DNA of 64,000 nt from Chitinophaga pinensis (GTDB taxonomy: Bacteria; Bacteroidota; Bacteroidia; NS11-12g; UBA955): NCBI GenBank assembly GCA_945877575.1, contig CAMDUE010000012.1, positions 1 to 64,000 of the forward strand. The letters are read 5' to 3'. The notes under the pieces were generated by a model. The model made no database searches, was not told the DNA's origin, and saw only the letters and a list, made by a program, of their open reading frames with translations. Below, in pieces: positions 9,278-17,307 of this stretch (positions within the stretch are counted from its first letter, which is position 1; the number at the start of each line of letters is the position of its first letter). The translations under genes were made by a program, and so were the position numbers.

Positions 9278-10281
9278 ATGAGCAAAAATAAATTAAACAT
9301 CGGACTTTTCGGATTTGGCTGTGTGGGCTTCGGACTTTATGAAGTACTTCAAAAGACTCCCGGATTCCAAGCCAACATAAAGAGAATTTGCGTTAAAAAT
9401 AAAGACAAGGAACGTCAAATTCATTCAAACCATTTCACTTTTGATAAAAATGAAATCCTAAATGACCCCGAAATCAACACGGTGGTAGAATTAATTGATG
9501 ATGCGGATGAAGCATTTGCAATTGCGCAAGCATTCCCATCATTCGAAATTTAGAAGAGTATTACGACAACGACTTATTGGAATCAATAGAAGGTATAGTC
9601 AACGGAAGTACGAATTACATTTTAACTAAAACCGCCAATGAAAACATCTCCTATGAAAATGTATTAATTGTGGCCCAACAAAAAGGATATGCAGAATCAA
9701 ATCCTATTCTGGACACGGGTGGTTTTGATGCCAAATACAAATTATTGATATTGATTGCCCATGCAGAAAAAACCAATGACGGTACAATTAAAGCCTTCGT
9801 CATCCCGAAATTTATCCATTCCTCAGATAATCTATACAATGTAGATGATGTTTTCAACGGAATAAAAACCAAATCCTTTTTTAGCGATGTACAATTCTTT
9901 TCTGGCAAAGGAGCTGGCGCCTACCCCACAGCATCAGCCGTACTATCTGACATTTCAGCTTTGAGTTACCGTTACCAATACGAATACAAAAAACTAAATC
10001 AAACTGAAACATTGAAAGCAGAAGATAACATTATCCTGAAGGTATTCTTGCGCTTTGAAATATCCTTTGCTGATGAATTCAAACAACATTTCGAATCCAT
10101 TCAAGAATCCTATTCGAATCAGGATTATGGATATATCATCGGAAACATTTCTTTGAGTAACATTCGAAATATTTCAGACAGAAAAAACACGAAAACCTCT
10201 TTCGTCTTATTTGAAATTGCTCAGAGTATATTGAAAAACAATCTAACCCCTGAAATACAAGAATATGAATTTAGTAACTAA
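9278..10281 (+). pseudogene. hom: Homoserine dehydrogenase with two internal deletions
   Basis: The N-terminus (NIGLFGFGCVGFGLYEVL) is the NAD-binding GxGxVG fold. The later SIEGIVNGSTNYILTK, ILDTGGFDAKYKLLILIAHA and QFFSGKGAGAYPTASAVLSD are homoserine dehydrogenase catalytic-domain blocks. After EAFAIAQ (about 9530) the frame is lost, and the text resumes as IPIIRNLEEYYDNDLLE in another frame. Compared from memory with family members, roughly 45 residues including the conserved lysine loop are gone. A second, in-frame loss of about 40 residues lies between LIAHA and KTNDGTIKAF (about 9765). The enzyme cannot be functional. It lies five bases after the damaged PLP enzyme under the same SAM riboswitch. 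Confidence 0.85.
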
Positions 10282-10651
10282 AAAAATTGTAATGTCAAAG
10301 GATATCGGCATCCACGGTAATTTGTTTGGTGGAATAATGATGGCGTGGTTAGATGAAGCTGCGGCATCATTTGCTTCAGAATATTGTTCAACTCCAAACC
10401 TAGTCACAATAAGGGTAGGCGAATTGATATTTAAAAAACCTGTAAAAGTTGGTCAGCATTTGCGCATTTATGCCGAGGTAATTGACTTGGGTAATACATC
10501 AATCACCTTACAATTATAAACGAGAAAGTACAGTCTTTACAGCGGGGAAGAAACTACAGTTTGTAGCACGAATACAACTTTTGTTCAGATTGATGACGAT
10601 GGTTCACCAACCCCGATTAGTGAGTCCGTTAAAACCAAACGAAACAGTTAA
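10265..10651 (+). pseudogene. Hotdog-fold acyl-CoA thioesterase with in-frame TAA
   Basis: The start MNLVTKKIVMSKDIGIHGNL followed by FGGIMMAWLDEAA and VTIRVGELIFKKPVKVGQ is the YciA/BFIT-type acyl-CoA thioesterase hotdog domain. The frame is broken by TAA at 10517-10519 just after NTSITLQL. The same frame continues TRKYSLYSGEETTVCSTN to a second stop at 10649-10651, giving a normal length of about 128 residues. One substitution would explain it. It overlaps the 3' end of hom by 17 bases and was probably the last gene of the riboswitch operon. Confidence 0.8.
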
Positions 10652-10659
10652 AAAATGTC

Positions 10660-11865
10660 CTATAATGCTAACAACCAGTCAATAATATTGATTTTTTGGA
10701 TACCCCTAATGCTCATATTGTCATAGTCCATCGTCAAAAGAAATTTAGGATAATTATCATTAATCCTATCAAATGCCGAAATTTCACGATTAAATGTTTT
10801 TTCGTCAGTAACAGTATATGATATCTGATAATATTCCCTTTCATTGTTTGCCCTTTGAACAACAAAGTCAATTTCCCTGTCATCATGTTTTCCAACATAA
10901 ACCTTTCCACCTCTCCTAACCAACTCAAAAAAGACAATGTTCTCAAGTTTTCGTCCTAAATCTGACTCATATTTATTTGTTGCCGAAATATTTTTTAAGC
11001 CTAAATCTACTACATAATATTTGCCATTGGTAGAAAGCAATTCCTTTCCTCTAATGTCATATCTAGGCGCAGAATACAATATATATGACTGAGTAAGAAA
11101 TTCTAGATACTTAATAATCGTATTATGCGAAATCTTCTTTTGAGAATTATGATTTAATTGAGCGGCAATATTTGTAGGTGAAACATAAGACCCAATTGAA
11201 TCAAACAGAAAACTCACAACACGATGCAAATTATCTACATTCCGCAAGCTATGACGCTGTGAGATATCTTTGATTATAACAGTATCGTATATGGACTGTA
11301 GGTATGCATTTACCAAATTTCCGTCAATTTTTGAGAGCGTAACTGCTTCAGGAAAACAACTCTCATTGATATATTTCCTAAAAAGTCTATCCGTGTTTTT
11401 TTCTTCAGAATATGCAGAAGCATATTCTTTAAAAGAATATGGTTGTAAGTTTATAGAAATATACCTTCCTGTCAAAAGCGTTGCTAATTCACTCGACAAT
11501 AAATACGCATTTGAACCAGTTATGTATAAGTCAACATTCTTTTTCGTAAATATGCTATTTATTAACCTTTCGAAGTTATTGATTAACTGTACTTCATCTA
11601 AGAAAACATAGTACTTTTTATTCGAAATGACTTTTTCTATTATTTCATCATACAGTATTGTCCAATTAGTGAGGTGTAGATTTTCTCTTTCTTCAAAATT
11701 TAAAAAAATGATATTTTCAGGTGCAATTCCCTCATTGAGGAGTTCCTTCATAAACGCCTCTAATAGAGTAGATTTACCACAACGTCTTATTCCTGTAATT
11801 ACTTTTATTATATTCTGGTCTTTCAGTTGTTTTAAAAGCTTTAGATATGATCCTCTTTCTATCAT
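10660..11865 (-). CDS. AAA-family ATPase with DUF4143 domain
   Basis: This protein of about 400 residues has Walker A GIRRCGKSTLL near residue 25, Walker B YYVFLDEVQL and sensor-like LYITGSNAYLLS. The C-terminal DUF4143 nuclease-like domain carries ENIVFFELVRRGGKVYVG and EIDFVVQ. Such AAA_14/DUF4143 proteins are common accessory genes of unknown physiological role. I chose ATG at 11865 (MIERGSYLK), four bases past the G of a perfect -7 box, over an upstream start. A long inverted repeat overlaps the promoter. Confidence 0.85.
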   Translation of the reverse strand: MIERGSYLKLLKQLKDQNIIKVITGIRRCGKSTLLEAFMKELLNEGIAPENIIFLNFEERENLHLTNWTILYDEIIEKVISNKKYYVFLDEVQLINNFERLINSIFTKKNVDLYITGSNAYLLSSELATLLTGRYISINLQPYSFKEYASAYSEEKNTDRLFRKYINESCFPEAVTLSKIDGNLVNAYLQSIYDTVIIKDISQRHSLRNVDNLHRVVSFLFDSIGSYVSPTNIAAQLNHNSQKKISHNTIIKYLEFLTQSYILYSAPRYDIRGKELLSTNGKYYVVDLGLKNISATNKYESDLGRKLENIVFFELVRRGGKVYVGKHDDREIDFVVQRANNEREYYQISYTVTDEKTFNREISAFDRINDNYPKFLLTMDYDNMSIRGIQKINIIDWLLAL

Positions 11866-11874
11866 TTTTATAAT

Positions 11875-11925
11875 CAAAGATAACTCACTATTGACGAAAA
11901 TACAATATTCCACTATGTTTCGTCA
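11875..11925 (-). promoter_or_regulatory. Promoter and operator of the DUF4143 ATPase
   Basis: On the minus strand TATCTTTG (11882-11875) matches TAnnTTTG. TTG at 11905-11903 lies exactly 20 bases upstream as the -33 element. TGACGAAA (11892-11899) and TTTCGTCA (11918-11925) form a perfect 8-bp inverted repeat flanking the -33 box, a likely autoregulatory operator. The predicted start leaves almost no 5' leader. Confidence 0.72.
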
Positions 11926-11961
11926 TTAATGTAAGCGCCAATAGCCCCTCTTTGAAAATAT

Positions 11962-12019
11962 TGTAAAATATTTTTTACATATTGCAATTAAACCGTACAT
12001 TTGTAAAATATACTTTACA
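11962..12019. promoter_or_regulatory. Twin operator TGTAAA-N6-TTTACA
   Basis: Two 18-bp palindromes with the same arms occur at 11962-11979 and 12002-12019, spaced 40 bp centre to centre. The second ends two bases before the start codon of the membrane protein gene. TACATTTG at 11996-12003 matches the -7 consensus and overlaps the second copy. The Cro-type repressor encoded downstream (12488) is the natural binder. Confidence 0.8.
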
Positions 12020-12021
12020 TT

Positions 12022-12498
12022 ATGAAACTATTAAATCACAAATTCAAATGGCCAGCAACCGCAGTGTTCTACGGCTCGCTGCTTATCGGGATCTATTCCC
12101 TATCCTTTGAAAATCAATTAGATGAAATCTGGAAGCTCCCGGTCTACTCTCTCTTCGGCAATGAAAACGGATTCTTAGGAACGGGACTCGGTAAAAAAGG
12201 ATGGACTGAAACCGCATTATTCAATGAAATACTGACGGTTGTAATTGTCCTGTCCGGATTTATTGCGAGCTTTTCGCGGGAGAAAGTCGAAGATGAGTTA
12301 ACCACGAAAATCAGACTAGAAAGCCTATCCTTCGCAATCCTAATGAACTACGCCCTTGTTTTGGTAGCCAATTTCTTCTTCTTCGATTTTGCTTACCTTT
12401 ACGTACTAATCGCATTCTTATTTGCTCCGTTGATCATGTTCAACCTCATTTTCCAAGTGAGATTATTTAATTATTACAAGCTAGACGATGAAAAATGA
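12022..12498 (+). CDS. Four-helix membrane protein co-encoded with a repressor
   Basis: This 158-residue protein has about four hydrophobic segments (near residues 13-30, 70-85, 105-122 and 126-148) and no recognised catalytic motif. It overlaps the following small HTH gene by 11 bases. The combination of a small membrane protein and a 60-70 residue Cro-like regulator is common in Bacteroidota and Firmicutes, but its role is unknown. The twin operator immediately upstream suggests tight autoregulation. Confidence 0.75.
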   Translation: MKLLNHKFKWPATAVFYGSLLIGIYSLSFENQLDEIWKLPVYSLFGNENGFLGTGLGKKGWTETALFNEILTVVIVLSGFIASFSREKVEDELTTKIRLESLSFAILMNYALVLVANFFFFDFAYLYVLIAFLFAPLIMFNLIFQVRLFNYYKLDDEK

Positions 12499-12679
12499 AA
12501 TCAGAGTTTTCAGGGCAAAGCACAGAATCAACCAAGACGAATTGGCCGATAAACTGGGTGTTTCACGTCAAACCATCAGCGCCATCGAAAACAACAAGTA
12601 CTTTCCCTCTCTTGAACTGGCATTAAAAATCGCCAAGGTATTTGGCTGCACGGTCGAGGAGCTATTTTCTTTGGATTAA
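12488..12679 (+). CDS. Small Cro/C1-type transcriptional regulator
   Basis: This 63-residue protein is almost entirely one XRE helix-turn-helix: RAKHRINQDELADKLGVSRQ followed by TISAIENNKYFPSLELALKI, then the family tail CTVEELFSLD. It belongs to the YozG/HTH_3 mini-repressor group. Translation is probably coupled to the preceding membrane protein (overlap ATGAAAAATGA). It likely binds the TGTAAA-N6-TTTACA pair upstream. Its stop codon overlaps that of an oxidoreductase remnant on the other strand. Confidence 0.88.
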   Translation: MKNEIRVFRAKHRINQDELADKLGVSRQTISAIENNKYFPSLELALKIAKVFGCTVEELFSLD

Positions 12680-12921
12680 ATCACAGATTCATTCAAAAAA
12701 GGATAATCAATGTAGCCCTGATCCTGTCCGCCATACATGGCATTTCGATCCAAATCATTTAACGGGGCGTCCAATTCAAAGCGCTTGGGCAAATCGGGAT
12801 TGGCTAAAAACAAGGTTCCGTAGGAAATGAGCTTCGCAATTCCTTTGTGAAGCTCTGCTTCTCCTGTTTCTTTGTTGTAACCGCAATTTGCTATGATTGG
12901 ATGCTTGGAAATAGCACCAAA
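12676..12921 (-). pseudogene. C-terminal remnant of an old yellow enzyme (NADH:flavin oxidoreductase)
   Basis: Reading the minus strand gives 81 codons ending at TAA 12678-12676. They include PIIANCGYNKETGEAEL, GIAKLISYGTLFLANPDLP and APLNDLDRNAMYGGQDQGY. This is the conserved C-terminus of OYE/alkene reductases (FMN-phosphate-binding GGY, FLANPDLP, YGG..GYxDYP). The frame is closed upstream by TAA at 12924-12922, and no N-terminal OYE sequence lies between there and 13000, where another gene ends. About three quarters of the gene is missing. Confidence 0.85.
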
Positions 12922-12999
12922 TTACTCCCGAGCATCGTATCACTCCACAAATGGGGGGGAAGAGTTTGCTGCTCTGGAGCAACGATCATTCCCAGCTAA

Positions 13000-15228
13000 T
13001 CAATTGCCTACCATAAATTTCAAATATGCTACGCCATGTTTGCTTGGATCAATGACGCGACAAATGTAAAAGCCGGGCGCAGCGATTTCTAGGTTGATAG
13101 AATTTTTGAATGTCCCACTTTTTATCAAACTTCCTTCAATATTGAAAATTTCATAATCCAATTCTTGAGATTCTTGAGATTCAATGGTGAATTCGCCGTT
13201 TGATGGATTGGGGAACAATTTTACGTTATACAATGTCATTGGAGCATCAACGGAAGCAACGGTATCTCTCAAATTGCTTACCCTTTTTCCAGAACCAAAA
13301 TTCGTAAAATCGACTACTCCCAGTTCCGAACCCAACCACAATCCATTGTTTTTTAATGCGATGGCATTGATATTGTTGTTCAATAAACCAGAATTACTGG
13401 TGTCGTAAACGTGCCAATTTTCCCCATCGTAACGATACAATCCGTCCCAATAAGTACCTATAAAAACACTTCCCGAAGAATCAGTAACAATCGTATTTCC
13501 GACGTAGTACGGGTACACTTTATTGGTATAATTCGGTGAATGTTTAATCATGAATTTTCCGTTATATTCATAAATATGACGATTTCCCGTGGTAATCCAC
13601 AAATGATTTTTTGAATCAAAATTCATTCGGGTTTTATAGCCTAATTCCGGCCAGCCCCATTTAGAAGTATTGACTTGAGTCCATCCACCCGTATCGTTAG
13701 TGTGATATAAAAAATTCCCTGAACCCACCCAAACTCTACCGTTTTTATCCTTGCAAAATGGTTTATCAAAATCATTGGTATTGTTATTCGAAAATTTCAA
13801 ATTCGAATAACATTGGCTTGAATTAAGATTCACTTCGCAAACCGATCTATGGTAAGCCGATACATATACATTCCCGTTCGAACCCACGATAGCGTGTTTG
13901 GTTCCGAAAAAATCCATTTCCATGAAATGCCATTCATTATCATACCAATAATGTACGCCATTATCACCCGTTACGATGGTGGTATCCTGCTTTTGAAGAA
14001 TCACATCTGGCATTAATGGAACAGAAAGTTGGCTAGTATAATACTCTTTCCAGCCGTTTTGTGTTTTTAGGGACAGATGATCGTACAAACCTGCAACCCA
14101 CAAGGTTGAATCTTTATCTACACTTAGGGCTATAATATTATTAGTATTGAATTGTCCGTTTCCAAACTTCTTAGAATCTATGATTGATCCATTTTTTAAG
14201 ATGAACGCCCCATCACCTACCCCCATATATGGGAATTCGGGATTTTTTGTTCCCAAGAAAATACGGTCGTCTGAAATTTGTTTGATGTTCGTTATGGGAG
14301 ATCTCATTACGTAATGCACTCTGAGGGAATCAGCACTAAAATTTAATAGGTAATTTGAAGTAGTCACCCATTTTTCACCGGTTGACTCTACCAGAATGTT
14401 TTTCAACTTACCGGGATCATTATTATCTAAAACGGGTGAGAAAATATCTGTCCAAACCCCGTTTTTGTATTGAACCAAATAATCAGAAGGAAAATTATAC
14501 ATCTGATTCTTCACGGCAATACCGCTCATGTAAAGGGTATTATCTTCAGTAAAATAAACAGACAATACGGCTTTCGAATGCCAAGAAGCATCTCCAAAAA
14601 CTGGCATGACAATAAGTGAGTCGCGCATGCGATAAATTCCGATATCATCAGAAATATCTCTGCTTAATTGATCTAGCCAAAGATCTTTATTGCGATCAAA
14701 AATTGCCACCTCTCTCACATTGGAGCTGTTCAGGGGATATTTAATAACAGAATCTCCATTTAAGAAATACAATTGGTCATAGAATATATCTGCGAACCAA
14801 ATTCCCGATTTGGGATCGGCTTGGAACATTTTAATAAACGTTTTGGGCTCATTGAATTTAGGATGACGAAACCAATTTCCGTCGCTGAGGTAAAACAAAC
14901 CCTTTTCACCCCCAATCCATAACTTCCCAGAAGGCTCCTTCAGAAATTTATAATATTTATAATCGTAAATGGGCGGAATTCCAGGAAGTTGAAAATTTGA
15001 AATTTCGTTTGTGAAAGTATTCATTTTTACAATTTTACTTTCTGTGGCGCACCAAATATTAGAATCTGATTCTATGAAATCATACACGTTTGAACCAGAA
15101 AAATACGTCTTAAAATATGTTTTTTGAGCTGCTGCGAAATTCGAAACACCAACAAACATCATCAATAAAATCAGGTGGTATTTATCATTCAACTGATTGA
15201 ATTTCTTTGTGTTTTTGGGGATAGACAT
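13000..15228 (-). CDS. Secreted ligand-type beta-propeller protein with T9SS type A sorting domain
   Basis: This 742-residue protein has a signal peptide (LILLMMFVGVSNFAAAQ). Many short repeats such as GKLWIGGEKGLFYLSDGNW, STLWVAGLYDHLSLKTQNGW, GRVWVGSGNFLYHTNDTGGW and NGLWLGSELGVVDF are two-component-regulator-propeller (Reg_prop) blades. The C-terminal NVKLFPNPSNGEFTIES ... YEIFNIEGSLIKSG ... APGFYICRV is a type A sorting domain. It lacks the kinase parts found in hybrid sensors that use the same propeller, so it is a surface or secreted propeller of unknown ligand. Monocistronic. Confidence 0.87.
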   Translation of the reverse strand: MSIPKNTKKFNQLNDKYHLILLMMFVGVSNFAAAQKTYFKTYFSGSNVYDFIESDSNIWCATESKIVKMNTFTNEISNFQLPGIPPIYDYKYYKFLKEPSGKLWIGGEKGLFYLSDGNWFRHPKFNEPKTFIKMFQADPKSGIWFADIFYDQLYFLNGDSVIKYPLNSSNVREVAIFDRNKDLWLDQLSRDISDDIGIYRMRDSLIVMPVFGDASWHSKAVLSVYFTEDNTLYMSGIAVKNQMYNFPSDYLVQYKNGVWTDIFSPVLDNNDPGKLKNILVESTGEKWVTTSNYLLNFSADSLRVHYVMRSPITNIKQISDDRIFLGTKNPEFPYMGVGDGAFILKNGSIIDSKKFGNGQFNTNNIIALSVDKDSTLWVAGLYDHLSLKTQNGWKEYYTSQLSVPLMPDVILQKQDTTIVTGDNGVHYWYDNEWHFMEMDFFGTKHAIVGSNGNVYVSAYHRSVCEVNLNSSQCYSNLKFSNNNTNDFDKPFCKDKNGRVWVGSGNFLYHTNDTGGWTQVNTSKWGWPELGYKTRMNFDSKNHLWITTGNRHIYEYNGKFMIKHSPNYTNKVYPYYVGNTIVTDSSGSVFIGTYWDGLYRYDGENWHVYDTSNSGLLNNNINAIALKNNGLWLGSELGVVDFTNFGSGKRVSNLRDTVASVDAPMTLYNVKLFPNPSNGEFTIESQESQELDYEIFNIEGSLIKSGTFKNSINLEIAAPGFYICRVIDPSKHGVAYLKFMVGN

Positions 15229-15289
15229 TATGCAAGTTAAACTTCTTCACCGTCAAATCCATGTCATTTTTCGGTAAGGCATCTTCAGA

Positions 15290-15817
15290 ATGCATAATTT
15301 TCCGGGTTCCAATTGTCTATGGATGTACGAATCACTTTTTATATTACCCGATTCAACATCCTTCAGAAAAGTGCGGCTTGACTTGAAAAACAACCCAATT
15401 TCACCCGTGTTGGATATAGCCTATGCCTTGGGAAATTTCAACATGCTGGCTTATGACGGATCCGGAAATCAAATCAGCCATAGTTGGTTCAGGAATATAA
15501 ATCTGTTTACGGCTGGCGCCGGACTTGATTTCGGCGGAAAGTATATCAACTGCGGATTACAATACCGTTTTGGGTATTGCGGAGGCGGCTACAATAAAGA
15601 AACATTGCCATTTGAAACTACCATATTGAACAATCAAAAATTAAATCTAGCATCGAACATCTATCACGGTCTAGATTTATCATTAGGCGCTCAATACAAG
15701 AATTTTCACTTTAAATTCCGCCGCACCTAACCCCTTACCCAACCCATTCATGTCAGCAGCGGATATTTTTGCGGCTTATTCTCTTCAAGCATCGAAATTG
15801 GTTACGGTTTTCATTGA
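15290..15817 (+). pseudogene. Outer-membrane beta-barrel remnant
   Basis: About 146 codons of alternating polar and aromatic residues (INLFTAGAGLDFGGKYINCG, LQYRFGYCGGGYN, IYHGLDLSLGAQYKNFHFKF) look like the last strands of an outer-membrane beta-barrel. There is no signal peptide or proper start. After TAA at 15728 the same frame continues HVSSGYFCGLFSSSIEIGYG to TGA at 15815, and another frame gives a similar-looking tail, so the exact lesion is unclear. It is a 5'-truncated, probably dead fragment. Confidence 0.55.
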
Positions 15818-15890
15818 CCCACATTCTTGAATACTAAACCAAATAGCCAAGCAACATTCTGAAGTGGGAGATTATGAAATAAAACGCATT

Positions 15891-15953
15891 CACCCGCCCC
15901 CCGTCACCCGAAACCCGAAACCCTGCCAAATACCATCTACCATCTACCAACTT
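15891..15953. repeat. Heptamer word array A (9 units)
   Basis: The stretch reads in steps of exactly seven bases: CACCCGC, CCCCCGT, CACCCGA, AACCCGA, AACCCTG, CCAAATA, CCATCTA, CCATCTA, CCAACTT. Adjacent words differ by a few bases. The same word vocabulary appears in arrays at 17217, 60364 and 63012. The rest of 15818-16097 shows no gene. Confidence 0.75.
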
Positions 15954-16097
15954 GCACAAATCGCAAAAATGATTGTTCATTTCTATTCAATAGGAATGCC
16001 AATTAATAACTCTTGATATGATATTTGGAATTGGTTAACTTTTAAATTTCCTAAGAATTAGAAAAATGATCACCAGAGGATTAATCGGATTGTTGGC

Positions 16098-17189
16098 ATG
16101 AGAAATGAACCTTTGAATTTTAATGCCCTAGTTTCGCTTGTAGAACAAACCCATCAGCATTTTCAGGAGCAAGCGGTAAAAGCAGTGAATATATCACTTA
16201 CTATTCGTAATTGGTTGGTAGGCTATTACATTGTGGAGTTTGAACAAAAGGGAGAAGACAGAGCTCATTACGGAAGTAAATTGTTATCAAAATTGGCTGA
16301 AAGGTCAAAACATATTAAAGGATTTGATGAACGCTCGTTCAGGAATTTTAGACTTTTTTACAAGCATTATCCTCAAATTCAAAAGCACATTTTAAAATAT
16401 TTTCCTACATTATCAATTCGGGGGTCACTGACCCCCGAATCCGAAAATACCACTGTTTTGGTTCCTGCAGAAAAAATTTTAAATAATCTTTCATATACAC
16501 ATTTAGAACTATTATTTCCAATAGAAAATTCTTTAAAACGTGCATTCTATGAAATTGAATGTATCAAAGGAACATGGAGTGTACGTGAATTGAAGCGCCA
16601 AATAAACAGCCTCTATTTTGAGCGCAGCGGAATGAGTTTGAAGCCCGATTTACTTAGCGAAATAACACAAAATAATATATCTCCCTCAAGCCCAATTGAG
16701 TTGATCAAATCTGTGTATGCTTTTGAGTTTTTAGGCTTGAAAACCAATGATGCTGTAGAAGAGAATGACCTTGAATCTGCTTTGTTAGACCAAATAAAGA
16801 ATTTCATGTTAGAAATAGGTCATGGCTTTTGTTTTGAGGCACGACAAAAGAAAATCCTTATTGGAGATGAGTACTTTTTTGTGGATTTAGTTTTCTATCA
16901 CCGCATTCTTAAATGCCATGTATTGATTGAGTTAAAAGTAGAAGACTTCAATCATCAAAACATAGGACAATTAAATGCATATGTTAATTATTACAAAGCG
17001 GAAGTTATGCAACCAGACGACAATCCCACCTTAGGTATTCTCTTAGTTACTCAGAAGAACAATACTTTAGTTGAATACGCCACAGCCGGGATGGACAATA
17101 ACCTATTCGTGTCTAAGTATTTACTAGAATTACCCCAGAAAGAAGAATTGGCAGCATTCATTCAAAAAGAAATATCAGGGTTGAGGTAA
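16098..17189 (+). CDS. DUF1016 family PD-(D/E)XK nuclease (YhcG-like)
   Basis: This 363-residue protein has the DUF1016 N-terminal region (LTIRNWLVGYYIVEFEQKG, DERSFRNFRLFYKHYPQ). The C-terminal nuclease domain carries GDEYFFVDLVFYHRILKCHV followed by IELKVEDF, which gives the D and ExK catalytic residues. YhcG-type proteins are accessory genes often found beside restriction-modification and other defence loci. The length is normal and all core residues are present, so it looks intact. It stands alone between two heptamer arrays, next to the MazG/helicase operon on the other strand. Confidence 0.9.
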   Translation: MRNEPLNFNALVSLVEQTHQHFQEQAVKAVNISLTIRNWLVGYYIVEFEQKGEDRAHYGSKLLSKLAERSKHIKGFDERSFRNFRLFYKHYPQIQKHILKYFPTLSIRGSLTPESENTTVLVPAEKILNNLSYTHLELLFPIENSLKRAFYEIECIKGTWSVRELKRQINSLYFERSGMSLKPDLLSEITQNNISPSSPIELIKSVYAFEFLGLKTNDAVEENDLESALLDQIKNFMLEIGHGFCFEARQKKILIGDEYFFVDLVFYHRILKCHVLIELKVEDFNHQNIGQLNAYVNYYKAEVMQPDDNPTLGILLVTQKNNTLVEYATAGMDNNLFVSKYLLELPQKEELAAFIQKEISGLR

Positions 17190-17216
17190 ACACTCATCAA
17201 AACCCTTAAAGTCCCG

Positions 17217-17307
17217 CTCACCGCCCCCCGACACCCGAAACCCGAATCCCGGTACCCAGTACCCGGTACCATCTACCCCCTACCATCTACCATTTACCAA
17301 CTACCAT
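17217..17307. repeat. Heptamer word array B (13 units), overlapping a gene end
   Basis: Thirteen consecutive seven-base words run from CTCACCG through CCCCCCG, ACACCCG, AAACCCG, AATCCCG, GTACCCA, GTACCCG, GTACCAT, CTACCCC, CTACCAT (twice) and TTACCAA to CTACCAT. The last three words (17287-17307) carry the stop codon and final residues of the helicase gene on the minus strand. Confidence 0.8.

Noticed and set aside
10517-10519. Stop-codon reassignment (TAA as sense) in this genome
   Set aside because: Many clearly intact genes end in TAA; the in-frame TAA codons occur only in genes that sit beside other decayed genes.
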